64,000 nucleotides of DNA from Azadirachta indica (lineage: Eukaryota; Streptophyta; Magnoliopsida; Sapindales; Meliaceae). This document shows, one piece after another, positions 15,801 through 28,194 of the stretch (positions are counted from its first letter, which is position 1; each line of letters begins with the position of its first letter). The position numbers and the translations under genes were made by a program. The notes under the pieces were generated by a model. The model saw only the letters and a program-made list of their open reading frames with translations. It did no database searches and was not told where the DNA came from. The DNA is taken from the NCBI GenBank assembly GCA_022749755.1, contig CM040441.1, positions 6,742,890-6,806,889 of the forward strand, written 5' to 3'.

Positions 15801-18500
15801 TTCTCTCTTTTCTGCTTTGTTTTTTTGTTTCACCTGCATTTCCTTCATTCTCTCTTTTTTTTTTTTTTTAATTTTTTAATTTTTTTTTCTGTTAGTTTAA
15901 CGATTTCTTTTTTGTTTTTGGTGTTGTCAATTTTGTGTTTTTGGAAAATTATTATTATTTTATTGAATTTAATTAATATATAATTCTTTAAGAAAATACT
16001 GAATTAAATGATTTTCAAATTTTATCCAAAATATTATGGTTAGAAATTAATATAAAAATCAAATTTACTAATAATGTCGTGATATTACAACAATAATTTA
16101 TTTATATAAACTCATGTGTACAAAATAATGTGGCATAAGATGATAAGAGTAAAAAAAATTACACCTTTTTTTATTCTTATTTATTGTTTTTATTTAACAT
16201 TTTTTTGTGTTTTTATTGGTATTATTATTCAATTACATACAATATTTAGAGATAATATTTTAATGTCCTAAGGAGCATAATTTTTTTTATATGAATTATA
16301 TTTTAAAATTGAAAATATATTTTTTAAAAATTTTAATATTTGTGTTGACAAAAATATATATTTAAAGAAATGAAAAAGAAAAATGTGAAGCCACATATTA
16401 TTTCTAATACATCTAGTTATCTACTTAATTATACCCTATTAATTATGTAATTAATTCTATCAATTTTCAACATTTTCACAAAACATGGACTTAAAATAAA
16501 TGAGATTTTCTACAACACAATTAAATTTGATCAAATATAATTATACTTAATAAAATTTTTAATTAATACAATGATACTATGATTTAACATACATAAATAA
16601 AACTTGATGTAATTTATTTTATGTGTTAATATAAGAATATTTATAAATATGCATTAATAAAATTATTGGTTAAAATTACTATCATTATCGTTTTGATATT
16701 ACAATAAATTGGGATGTGAATTACGTTGTATACATTATACATATATTAGTTAAAGTAAAACAAAAAAAAAAATTATTTATTTGCATGCTTAATTATGATG
16801 CCAAGAGAAGCAATTATATGGTCAAATTATTTCTTATGATGATGTTTATCCTTGAAAGATTTAATAAGTTATAATTTTTTTAAAATAAATATATTTTTTA
16901 CTATTCTTAATATATATATATATATAAGACAAACTGTCACTCTATTCATTTTACATATTTTTTATATTATTTATAAATAGTTATATTTAAATATTTTTAA
17001 TAATTAAAATTAAATACACGTGTGATTTATACATATATAAAATATAACCTTTAATAGTTAAAACTATTTAAATCTAACTGTTTATAAATAATAATTTATT
17101 GTCGTTAAACTTTTTATGAAAAAAAAAAGAAAAAGATAATAACATAATAATATAATAATGTACACCAGTTTTTGTGATCATACATTTTGTCTATGAAAAT
17201 ATTTTATTAGCGTTTTAGTTTTGACAAATACATTGGGCAAATGAGATGTAATGAATAGACTGGACTGTGAATATTCTTTTTTTATTTACTTATTTAATAA
17301 TTTTGTAAATTGAAATGTGCATTGAATTCCTTTGAATACGGCACGGCCGGCAGTTATATTACCTGACGAAGTTAAAGACTTTGACAGTGTAAAATTAAAA
17401 GGCAATCTATCTTTGGACTTTTTCATTGTCAATCTTTTAAAATAATACATTGAAAATGAAATTAAAGTTAAATTAAATATAAAAAATTAATTTGATCATA
17501 TCCCTCTATTTACTATTTTCAATCTTTAAAATCTTGCATTGAAAATGAAATTAAATATAAAAAATTAAACCACAGATCTCCATTTTCTATGCTCACATGA
17601 AATCAATTAAAACTATTTTCGTTATTGCCATTTGTTGGCATATTGGTTAATTATATGGTCAATTTTTTACCCTTTTTTTCCCATAAAATTATTTTAATTT
17701 CGTTGATTGATAATATGTTTATTACATTAAAATAAATTTACTGATTTTTTAAATTCTTAATTTTTGATCCATGATTACTAAAAATTAAAATGTAAATTAA
17801 TAAATAATTTAACTACAATACTATACTTTCGAATGTAAAAACTGACTTGTAACTATAACAACGATTAGTAACAGAAATATCGGTTGATACCCAAATGTAC
17901 TTCAAATCTTGTTAAAATTGTAAAATTCAAACATTGGATATTTAAAATAGTGTAGTTATTTTAAAAAAATTATATAAAGATAAAAAGTTATCAAAATATG
18001 TTTTTTTTTTTATTTAATGTAAACCTGTTTATTTTTTTATCTGAAATTTGAATGGATCTCTAATCTGAATTAAAAATATATACATACAAATGATTATGAA
18101 TAGTATATTTATTTTTATCACTACAAGAATATAAATATATGAGAACTAATAATTTTACCTATCATAACTCTATCTGAATATACCAACTTTCAACTAAAAT
18201 TGAATATGCAAAATATAATTTGACCATCACTACTTTCTATTATTTTCTATTTTCAACGTTTTAAAATAGTGCATTAAAAATGAAATTAATATAAAAATGA
18301 TGGCAAATAAGCAACTATGATTTAATTGATTATTATTATTTTCCTTTTAGTCCTTTGGGCATAGCTTGGATGGCTTATGACACGTTTGATACTCATAAGC
18401 CATCTCGAATTTGAGTAATAGTAGACAACAAGAGTTTGAAGTTTCGTGGGTAAAGTTTCTATCTACTATTCATAACTTTTTTTAAGGAAAAAAAAATTAT
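15801..18500. other. AT-rich spacer between the Rab-GAP promoter and the TGD1 3' end
   Basis: This is low-complexity, AT-rich DNA. It should include the Rab-GAP promoter at its left end and the TGD1 3' UTR at its right end. I see no coding region or complete mobile element. Some loosely repeated AT-rich lines occur, such as the phrase around 17390-17470 echoed at 17510-17570. Confidence 0.5.
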
Positions 18501-18855
18501 TATTATTATTGTCCTTACAAGATACCAAAATTCCCAGTCTAAGGTGATGACAAGCAAATGACCCATTGAACATCTTAATTTTTGGGTAATTGACAACTGA
18601 GAAAAAGCTCTTGCAGTTATACAACAAGTTATCTAATCTCTAACCTGTAAGCAATAATAATAAGGCCTAAAAGTTTCATGCCAAGAGATAAATCCTGCAA
18701 ACTATCACACCAGATATTGATAAGATTGAAACAGTATTACTTACAATTTGATTCCTGGCTGGCTCCATTCCTCTAGATGATATTTGTGGTACCAGACGCA
18801 ACAGAGAAACTCTGATTGTGCACCAGGACCTCGGCCAGTGCTAGGATATGATTGG

Positions 18856-19994
18856 TTAAATACAATTCTTCAAGGAATCTCCGGCACTCTGGAAGAAGAA
18901 ATAAGAGAGAGCGAAATCAGCAATAAATATGCTGACAAGGGAGATAACCACAGCTGAAGTAGTTGACTCCCCAACGCCTTTTGCACCTCCTATAGTGGTA
19001 ACACCCCATGCACAGCTCACAATAGAGATGATAGCACCAAAAACTTGAGATTTCAACATTGCACTGATTATGTCCAACAATTTAAGTGCTCTCCGAGCTG
19101 AATCCAAGATAATGTTAATGCTAACGCCATAAACGCCATCTGCAAGAAGGGCACTAGAAGCCATCCCAACGGTGAAACACATCAAAGTCAAAAATGGTAG
19201 AGCGATGAAGGTAGCAAGCACTCTGGGTGTCACCAAGTAATCAACTGGATTCGTACCAAGAACTCTCAATGTGTCAGTTTGCTCAGAGACTTGCATTGTT
19301 CCCAGCTCTGCTGCAAATGCACTTCCGATTCGCCCAGCAACCACAATTGATGTAATTACAGGACTCAGCTCCCTTGCAAAGGCAAGGGCTAAGACCCCTC
19401 CAACAGATCTATTCAAACCCAATCTGGTAAATTCTCTAACAAATTGGATAGTAAATGCCATGCCAACAAATGCTGAGGTCAAAAGACAGACCCCAACAGA
19501 TTTTGGGCCCACTCTCTCCAGCTGTTGGAGAGTGTTCCTCCAATGTATTTTACCCTTTATAATCCTAAAAATTACCTGGCCGGCCATGACAAAAACTGAT
19601 ATTCCTCTCCAAAGGTACTGGGGAGGTGACCATTTACTCAAGAAGGACTCTTCCTCTGAAGTGGGTGCATTGTTAGTAATTGTCTTTTCTTCCAACATAG
19701 AGATAGACGGGTGACCGTCATCTGAGTTGGGAACCACAAACAATCTGGTTTCTTGGGTAGGTACTAGAGATTTAAAAGTTGGAACTGTTGCAATGAAGCT
19801 AACTGAACCTGAACTGGAGAGACTGGCTTTCATGCATCCATTGGGTTTTAAACAACTGCGTCTGCATTGTTAGCTATAAAATAAGTTTCAATTATATTTG
19901 GCATTTGTCACAGATAAAGCAATAGTGATAGGAGAGAGGAATTAGACCTGTTGGCAAAGCAAAAGATTGGATGGAGATGTGAAGCGGTTTGCAT
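18856..19994 (-). CDS. TGD1: Chloroplast inner-envelope lipid permease TGD1 (MlaE family)
   Basis: Two coding exons, 19994-19948 and 19861-18856, give exactly 350 residues, the length of Arabidopsis TGD1 as I recall it. The short first exon starts MQTASHLHPIF and carries part of the transit peptide; an in-frame TGA lies just upstream. The body matches MlaE/TGD1 closely, with the motifs LKWSPPQYLWRG-like, KGKIHWRNTLQQLERVGP, FARELSPVITSIVVAGRIGS and GAKGVGESTTSAVV, plus several membrane helices. In plants TGD1 is the permease of the TGD1-TGD2-TGD3 ABC importer, which moves ER-derived phosphatidate-type lipids across the inner envelope for galactolipid synthesis. Two noncoding 5' regions lie upstream: a leader part at 20110-19995 and a first exon ending at 21223. 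No defect is visible. Confidence 0.96.
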
Positions 19995-20110
19995 ATTTGA
20001 ACTTCAGTTAAAGTAATCACAGAACTAAATTGAAAGCAGAACCTTAGATTCCCAATTACATGCCAAGGGCAAATTGTGTTTGGGACACAACAACCAAGAA
20101 CCAGGAACAA
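19995..20110 (-). other. TGD1: TGD1 5' UTR, second exon (noncoding part)
   Basis: A clear acceptor (TTCATTACAG) ends at 20111 on the minus strand. The sequence then runs without a break to the ATG at 19994. It pairs with the donor at 21223 (CAACT then GTAAGTG), implying a 5' UTR intron of about 1.1 kb (21222-20111). Leader introns are common in plant housekeeping genes. Confidence 0.65.
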
Positions 20111-21222
20111 CTGTAATGAAGATAAAATTGCATTAAACTTCATTCAAACAGCACAAACAAAACAAAATTGAAGCATCACAGACAGACACATAGAAAGAAG
20201 TGAACTAAATAAGTTATAGAAAAAGTAAAAGAAAAAGAAAATTAAGCACAATAGCAAACGTGCATTTGAGGCTAGTAAATCCCAAACAAGACCAAGAGAT
20301 AATCAGCTCTTGATGCTACTTCTATTAGAGCTGTAACAGAGAATGCTACAGTTTTCAAATCAAGAGTAGATAATACTAGCAACTGAAACCATTATTATAA
20401 TTGGCAGATTTACTCAACTCCTTAACTAAGTCAACAACAAGCATGTAGGAAAGACATCTAAGAAACCATGTCAAGAAAAGCTACAAAATAACTTACACAA
20501 ACGAAATTTAACTGATTAATAATATCATAGCATCTGTTCTCAATTGCAATTGTAACTAATATAATGCCGCAAAATTTAGAATGAAACTTGTAAATAGCTG
20601 AAAAAGACAAAAGGGCGGCCCAGAATTACCCTTAGATCTCCGTCATCATTTTTACCCACTAGAAGAGAGATGTATGCCACGTAAAGAAGCAGGTGCCGAT
20701 TATGGCTCCAGATAACAGAAGATTAATCTCATTCAATAGATAAAAGCAAAAAGTTCATAACAAAATATAAAAAGATATCAGAACTGTGATAATACATTTC
20801 TCTAAGCCTCGACAATATATTTATAACTGATAAATACTTCAGACACCACAAATTTACTTCAAAGATATACTATATATTGGCATGCGCTGAAACGAAATAT
20901 ATTACTAATGCAACAACTGCTGCTATAATCAGACCCAAATAATAGCAGTGGGGGCATAGACTTATTCGCCAGGCAAAAAATAAATACAAAGAATGAATAA
21001 AAGTGATTTTTTGACAACAAGATTCAACTCGGAACAATTGAAATCACCAACTGAGCATGAATAATGTACTGGGTTCTTTCCTACTTCAGTTATGAAGAAT
21101 AAGCAATTGCAATCACTAATCACAGGCACAATAACAATATTATGAACACAAAAAGATTAAAAAAATTTGGATCAGAAAGTTAAAACAAGAACAAAAATGA
21201 AATTTTACTGAAAAACACTTAC

Positions 21223-21450
21223 AGTTGCAGTGTCTAGCTGCTGGATTACGGTTCTCTGTCGGAGACGAAGGCGAGGCTGCTGTCGGCGATGAATTGACGG
21301 TGGTGGTCGGCAACGAAGTGGGGCAGTGACTGAGAGGGTGAGAGGAGGCGGCTGATAGCGAGAAAAATTAGATGGGAAATTCGAAGGTAAATTTTGGTTC
21401 GATAGCCTATCGAGAGAGGCTATTTGAAAATTAGACCTCTTTTGGAAATT
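21223..21450 (-). promoter_or_regulatory. TGD1: TGD1 first noncoding exon and proximal promoter
   Basis: On the minus strand a relatively GC-rich segment, about 21223-21400, with CCACC and CGCCG runs ends in a good splice donor at 21223. It has no long open frame. Its position, composition and donor fit the first 5' UTR exon of TGD1. The transcription start cannot be fixed by eye. The whole segment and its flanks are copied at about 38796-39025. Confidence 0.6.
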
Positions 21451-23407
21451 CTTTGAAATCTAATCCAAATTTCTATTAGCACATCAACCAATGTAAAGGA
21501 AGGAATAATTAATTAAAAATATATTTAAAAATAAAAAATTTAACATGGTACAACACGAAATTAACAAGCCCTGAGCAGGTACATGTACAGAATCTTTGAC
21601 ACAACAAATAAAGGCTTCATGAGGTTTATAGTGATTATTTTTCAATATAATTTCTTTCAAATTCATTAAAATTTAAATTTTATACATTGATTCTTGAATA
21701 CCTACTACTGGAGAATATTCGTGTAAGAGATTTTCTCAGATTTTGTTCCTGTTATATTTGTTTGACCTTTCATAAGGAGAGGTAAAATAAAGCAAACGTT
21801 TTTATACTCTTTATTCAACACATGTTTACAGTAATGTTTGACTAGAGTTAGTTTGAAATTCTCGTAGATTTTAAAATAATTAATTTTAAAAAAAAAATTA
21901 ATTAACGTTTCATAAATTTTATTTTTAAAAGTGTTGTAAATTTAAAAAGTAGTTTTATGCATTTGATAAATTTTATTATTAAAATGTAGTAATAATGCAA
22001 ATAGTTAAAATGTACAAACCGAAAATGATTTTTATATATAAAAATATATATATATATGTGCATGTGTGTATACATATAAAAAAAAAATTTTAATTATAAA
22101 ATAAAAAAAGTATAAAATGATAAAAGAATTTATTTTTAAAAACTTTATTTTCTAATTAAAATTGAAATTTAATAATTACTTTAACATTAATTTTGAATTT
22201 TTATAATTTTAAATGAGTATATTTTGTATATTTAAAAATAAAATTGATTTTCAAAATTTGATTTTGAAAAGTAACTCTTTTCCTACTTGTCAAAATCTGC
22301 CCTAAAATTAAATAATTTTCTCATAAGTGATTTTAAAAGAGTTTTACCAAATACTTAAAATAATTTTTAACTATTTAAAATTACTTTTATATCTTTTAAC
22401 AGTAATTTCAAATGGACACTAAATAATTTTATTTTCTCTCAACCATAGTAATAATTTTTGGCAAATTTTTAAGTCATTTAAATTTCTTTAATATTTATTT
22501 CTAAAGCTATCTTCTTTTAAAGGGTAGGCAACCATTATGTGACATGTCAGTTATATCTTGTAAAAAAATTTAAAAAAATATACTATTTCTACGATAATAT
22601 TTTCTCTCTTTTGAGACCGAGACTGTTTTAAACTCAAGAAAAAATTAAAACGCATAACATGACAAAACATTGGTGTATGAAATAATATATATATATAACT
22701 TTTGAGTCTCTATTGTTTATAATATTTTAAATAATGATAGGATTGATCTATTTAATTATATTAAATAAGTCTTATAAAAACAATTAAACCTTTTCAATTT
22801 TATTTATGAGATTTTTCAAAATGTGTAGATTAAAATTTTAAAATAAAAAAAATTTATGAATATATCGAGTACACCATATTCATGAAGTTTGAATATAAAA
22901 TTTGACAATTTAATTGATATATCATTAATTAAATTAGACCATATTTAAAAGTATGGTAATGTAGTATTTTAATAATGCATATTGATTATCTTTATTGTCG
23001 AGAAAATAGTATAATAAAATAATATTCAGAAGCATGTTAAAGACATAATCAATAATTAATTAAAAAATAATTAAGTGTTTAATAAAATAGTTAGTTGAAA
23101 GTGCACATAGTTTTAAAAAATAGAGTGTTTGCATATATTCTAACAAGAAACTTCATTTAAACTAAAAACCACATCTTTTTTTAATTTTTAATTCATTATT
23201 ACTTTAAATTGGAAAATATCTCTTAATCAAAATTATATGTAAGATGTAGTAAGTATTAATATCACTTTGAATCTCATGCCATGATAATTAATGATTTTGT
23301 TTGTCTTTGCAATTAATATGTAAGAAAACAAAAAAAGAAATTAACACCAAAGTGATTGATAATAGTAATTAAATTTGTATTATTTTATTTTTAATGACAT
23401 GTAAAAA

Positions 23408-23958
23408 TCAGCAATAACAATGACATTTATGAACGTTTCCAAATTTCTTGCAGAAGCCTCCTCTTGTACAATCAGAGACACAATACGTCCAACATTTGCC
23501 ATTTTCATCAGGATTATCATCATGTCCTGGAACACACTTTCCCAGCTCAGGATGCTCTCTGCAACACTTTGAACCTTGACTAACCACTTCTTGGCAACCT
23601 ACCAAAATCGAGGAATAATATAAACAAATATAAAATCATTTGTAATATTTCAATTATGTTGTAAACTTCTATAAAATAATAAGGGAATTCAAGATAATCT
23701 CAAAACATTAAATGTCTTTATGTTATTAAGAGAATTTAAGATGGTTTGAAAATATCAAATATGCCTCAAACGATTTTGAACTATGCCCAAAAGAGCGATT
23801 GTCGGCTTTTGAATTAAAAAAAAAAGTTTAATTAAGTATTTTACTTCTTTTAAAAAGAAAACAATTAAAATTTCTATAAACAAAATATAAATCTACATAC
23901 CGACACATAGTAATAGTGTGACGATAAGTACTATTGAGAGAACTTTAATTTGAGACAT
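23408..23958 (-). CDS. Defensin-like secreted cysteine-rich peptide, copy 1
   Basis: Two exons, 23958-23901 and 23598-23408, join at a phase-1 intron and give 82 residues. Exon 1 encodes a hydrophobic signal peptide (starts MSQIKVLSIVLIV). Exon 2 encodes a mature peptide of about 62 residues with eleven Cys in all, including a CC pair and a late GFC...KCHCYC cluster that fits the gamma-core pattern GxC-x(3-9)-C. The intron position right after the signal peptide is typical of plant defensin-like genes. Such peptides are secreted and usually act in defence or cell signalling; the target here is unknown. The exon 2 frame has no ATG of its own, so the spliced model is needed. A TATA box lies at 24043-24055. 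The gene copy at 40956-41506 differs by only a few residues. Confidence 0.85.
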
Positions 23959-24042
23959 ATCTCTTCAATGGATGTGTTTTTTTTTCAAAATATGTTTGAA
24001 GTTTTGTGTGAGAATAAATTTACAAGTGCTTGCTAATGCTAC

Positions 24043-24055
24043 CTATTTATATATA
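24043..24055 (-). promoter_or_regulatory. TATA box of defensin-like gene copy 1
   Basis: TATATATAAATAG on the minus strand lies 85-97 bases before the ATG at 23958. The same box is at the same spacing before copy 2 (41590-41602). This shared placement supports the start choice and suggests both promoters are intact. Confidence 0.7.
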
Positions 24056-24352
24056 ATTTTTGCAAGAAAAAATATGTAATTTTACATTAACAAGATTAAT
24101 GGAAATATAATTACTGCTTAGCAATCTTCAAATTGAAATCGAATATACTCTTTATTATTATATAAAAAGATTCTTTTATTCGATTTGCAATATTTATAAA
24201 AATAGAAAAGTTAAGGTGAAGTAATATTGATTTGGTACATCTTAAAATTAAAATCTAAAATTTTCTTTGTTGTACTCGTATCTTCTATCATAAATTACCT
24301 GTATTAATTTTGTATATGAAAAATTACAAGAGTTTTAAGATCTTGTATTAGT

Positions 24353-24500
24353 TATAATTGGAAATAATCTTGTCCTTGCCAATTAAAATAAAATTTATAA
24401 ACAATAAAATCTCTAAAATGCTCTTTAATTTGGAAATAATCTTATTCTTGCCAATTAAAATAAAATTTCTAAACAATAAAATCTCTAAAAATGCTCACAA
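24353..24500. repeat. Two-copy tandem repeat (about 72 bases) upstream of the defensin gene
   Basis: The unit containing GGAAATAATCTT, GCCAATTAAAATAAAATTT and ATAAAATCTCTAAAA occurs twice in a row. The same pair is present in block D copy 2 at about 41907-42035, so the tandem predates the larger duplication. Confidence 0.8.
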
Positions 24501-24728
24501 TTAAGTGGAGATCACAAAGATAATATGCAGTTGTTGGGAATAATATGTATTGATTTTTGATTATGAATCAACATAATTAAAGAGATTAAATTTAATGAAT
24601 GGATGAAAATTTGTTCGAGAAGGATTCTTGAAAATTCTCAAATGTATATGGGTATTTCTCAATTGTCAACAACTATATATATTTTATTAAAAATATATTT
24701 TCATATGTGTCCATATAAATTCTCGATG

Positions 24729-24729
<1 letters not shown>

Positions 24730-24769
<40 letters not shown>
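24730..24769. repeat. (AAT)n microsatellite, about 13 units
   Basis: An uninterrupted AAT run reads as poly-Asn or poly-Ile in open frames, which are artefacts. The allelic position in block D copy 2 (about 42271-42333) has about 21 units. Confidence 0.9.
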
Positions 24770-24774
<5 letters not shown>

Positions 24775-25059
24775 TTATTTCTATGAAACTCACTCCACGT
24801 CCAACATCAAGAGTTATTATTTTCCCAGATTTGAAAGGCACAACTCTTTTAATCAAATTCACATACCGTTCACTCCTTATGGGAAAAACCAGTCGATCAC
24901 CTTAATTATACTCTAACTTAATTCTGCAATTTCTTATACGCTGTCAGTTTCTTGGAAGACATATTCCTGAACCAACCATAGTCTTTATTCCTTAGGGTGG
25001 CCTAGGAATTGGAATTTTCATATATGTTATGTTGATTATTCTTGTCATAAATTGATTGT

Positions 25060-27150
25060 TGTACCCTTCAACTATTAGCAAATATATAAAATTATTATAT
25101 TGTCCTCCCATTTTTATCTTGTCCTAATTAATATAATTTTATTGTAATATTTAAAATTGAAACTTATAATAATATTAGTCCCTTAATTATTGAATAAAAA
25201 AATTAAGGCTGTCGATATTGTTCCTTTTTATTTTCTTAATTTTAATTTTAATTTTTGTCGATCATTTCAATTGGCAGAAAATTGATGGTTCTTAGCACGC
25301 ATTGCAATATAATAAAGTCATTAAAAACTTTATTTATTTATTCATATGTGAGGCATATATTCACTTCAAAGGAGTTAATATAAAATAGTATTTTTACCTA
25401 AAAATAAAATAAAAAATTTAAGAGATAAGATTGCAATTAGTTCACTTCATAATTTTACATTTTTTTTTTGTGTACTTTTGGAAGAAAAAAGAGGTTCATA
25501 ACATTTTCTATGTAACGTGTTATTATTATATTAAAAAAGTTATAAAATTTTATAAAAGAAAAAGGAAATTAGTAGCTGTAATTCACCTTTTGATTAATTA
25601 ATTTATTTCTTCATCAATGGTGGGTTGGTGAGGAACAAATGGCCGGCCCCGCATAGGTTTTCATTGTCAACCAAAGTAATGCTCTTGGACTTTAGTGTTT
25701 GCTTTCACTTTTTGAGAAAATTAACGAAAATGACCTTATTTATGCTGAACTTTTTGAGAAAATTAACGAAAATGACCTTATTTAGGCTGAACTTTTAACG
25801 ATGCCTATTGTTTAAAAAATAATTTATTTAAAATTTTTTAAATAAAAATATTTTTATTTATCACATATAGTGATATTTTTAAAAATTTTTTATAAGAATA
25901 TTTTAATCTGAATAAATTATTTTTGATACAAAATTTAAATAATAATAATTTTAAAAAGTTGACTTCTAAATGTGGTTACTGTAGAAAATTTTCCTTTACT
26001 GTTAACTTTTCGAGTACTACATTTTAATAATTTAAACCGATTCGGGTAGTAAACCATGCTTAACCTGCAAATTGTAGCCTTTCATGAATGTGGGGTATTC
26101 TCGCACTGAATATACCCAGATTTTTAGGATGAATTATAATACCGTGTATTAAATATAAAACTTTTGGAGTTGAGTTATAACAATATATATTTAAATTTTT
26201 AATAGATTTTTTTAATATAATATTAATAAATATATATAAAAAAAAAAAATTTATTTGGATCGAATTTTGAAAGGCTGGCCTGAACCTAGGAATTGGCCAA
26301 TCTTTTGTAATAAATTAAAACCAACAATTATTTTATTTAAAATTATAATTAAAAATGTTAAAAAAAAGAAATAGTAGTTATAAATGACACTGTAGCATTG
26401 CGACAATGAAAATTCATGAAAATTTTCCTTTTATAACCAATTTTTAAACCAAAAACTCAAAATTAACTACTATCCGTATATGTACTAAAAATTAATCATC
26501 TCATTTCTTTGCCGAGACCACCTGAAACACTTCCTAAAGGCTATCTTCGGAGTAGTGCGAGCTCAAACCGCTGGGATAAATGCGTTGATTATCAACATCG
26601 CTGTTAGCATCCTACCTTGTGGTGAGCAGGAAAATTTTTCGGCATCAAAAAAACACATTTATTATTTTTTATATAAAACTAATTAAAATTATAAGAGTTT
26701 TAAGATCTCGTATTATTTATATTTATAATTAATAAATAAAAACTTATTATAAATAATACAATCTTTAAAATCCTCAAAATCAAGTGAAGATTACAAAGAT
26801 AAATTATTGGGTTGGGATTTGGGATTAATAGAAATTGATTTTTTTTTTTTTTATATTTTGAATCAACATAATTAAAGAGATTAAATATGATGAATGGATT
26901 AGAATTTGTTTAAGGAAGATTCTTGAAAATTTTGAAATACGACTATTTCTCTATTCTCAACAATTATATTTTATTAATATTTGAATCAATAATTTACTAT
27001 AAAGAAGAAATCAAAAAGTAAGAACATATTTACTTATTATTATTTGTATTATATATGTGCTAAATCTTTATAAAATGATTGAAATATACCCTTTATTATT
27101 AAGTTGTATATTTTTATATTGTGATGGTCAAAATTTAATACTCTAATAAT
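25060..27150. repeat. Spacer module S, copy 1
   Basis: This noncoding module recurs at about 35480-37162, 42620-43915 and 51840-53265. Its hallmark is a core around ATTGGCAGAAAATTGATGG followed by GCATTGCAATATAATAAAGTCA (here near 25270-25320), then GTAGCTGTAATTCACC and CAAATGGCCGGCCCC. The core also occurs just upstream of both BED genes, so the module resembles a promoter region. It also contains a short fossil reading frame at 26522-26646. A 40-base stretch is tandemly doubled at 25711-25790 in this copy only. Confidence 0.8.
26522..26646 (+). pseudogene. Fossil reading frame conserved in three S modules (unrecognised)
   Basis: In this frame the sequence reads without a stop, for example LKHFLKAIFGVV and GINALIINIAVSILPCGEQE. 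The counterparts at 36580-36715 and 52706-52815 keep the same frame but have a TGA after LKAILRAV. I do not recognise the family. It may be an exon relic of the gene once driven by the S promoter, or chance. Confidence 0.3.
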
Positions 27151-27179
27151 AAAGATTTAACTATTTTTAATAGAGAAGT

Positions 27180-28170
27180 ATCATGTATGTAAGTAATTAA
27201 AGAGTAAATTATAATTTTATACCTAGTCCAATTGCTCAAATCTCATAAAAATTCTAAACATTTTACAATTTTAACAAAAAATTGGTTCAAATCGAGGGTT
27301 TAATTCAATTCAAATTTGAATTTCTAAGAATAAATCGAAAAAATTTGAAATTTAGAGAATAGTGAACATTTTTTTAACAATAAAGAAGAAGTGCATAATT
27401 AAGCAAGATTTGAGAGAAATATCAGGCTATTTTTTTTAATAAAATTTTAGGAATTATAAGATTTTAATTAATCAATTTTGTCACCACCAAATTTATGGAG
27501 ACTATTCTGTTTTCTTTTAATTTTTTCGATATATTGTATCAATGTACATAAACACACACACACACTGGAGTAGATATTATTATTATTATATTAATTCTAA
27601 AACAAGTTTATTATTTTCAGTAATAATGAATAATAATATAGCTTATTTAATTTAAAAAAAAAGCATATTTATAATAAATTAATAATAGTATTATTGTTAG
27701 TAAGGAAAATATATGCTAATAATTATTATCAAATCATTAATGAATATATAAATATTCTTAATTATAAAATATATTATAATAATAATAATTTAAAAATATT
27801 TTTTTTATAATAACATATATTAATCAAAGAGTAAAATCATAAAGTTCACGCTGTAAGTGTTATAATGGTAAAATTTAGTGATTTTATTCTTAGACCAATG
27901 TTCAGACCTCACAAAACTTTTAATTATTTTATAAGTTTAAGAAAGATTAATTCAAACAAAGGGATTAATTAGGTTCAAGTTTAAATTACTAAGAATAAAA
28001 TTTAAAAAATTTAAAATTTGGAGGATAGCAAGTTTTTTTAATACAGTGAAGAAGAAGCATGGGTAAACTAAGCTAAATTTGAGGAAAGTGTTGAGTTTTT
28101 GTTTTATAAAATTTTAGGAATTATGAGATTTTAATTAATCGATTTTGTCACCAGCATCTTTATGGAGGCA
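27180..28170. repeat. Two diverged copies of a 0.35-kb AT-rich repeat
   Basis: The segments at about 27190-27505 and 27830-28165 share order and wording: a GAGTAAA start, a CTAAGAATAAA..GAAAAAATTTGAAATT-like middle, a GAAGAAG stretch, then TTTTAGGAATTATAAGATTTTAATTAATC and TTTTGTCACC. Unit 3 has corresponding pieces at 53350-53860. No coding potential is seen. Confidence 0.6.
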
Positions 28171-28194
28171 TATATATAATGTATGATAAAAAAC

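Larger units (their letters stand above)
20786..26386. repeat. Segmental duplication block D, copy 1 (partner 38358-43915)
   Basis: From the phrase GTGATAATACATTTCTCTAAG at 20786, the sequence runs collinear with 38358 onward, with point changes and small indels, through the TGD1 first exon, the defensin-like gene, its promoter and the S module. The partner diverges near 43915, where it jumps to DNA that matches 32527 onward. An example indel is about 35 bases present near 22915-22950 and absent near 40487. Both copies are in direct orientation. Confidence 0.9.

Noticed and set aside
19271..19714. Plus-strand open frame of 147 codons
   Set aside because: Antisense shadow of TGD1.
24353..24500. 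CRISPR-like spaced repeat
   Set aside because: Only two direct tandem copies with no unique spacers, in a plant nuclear context.
24728..24916. Poly-Asn open frame (also at 42269-42478)
   Set aside because: Reading of an AAT microsatellite; no protein support.
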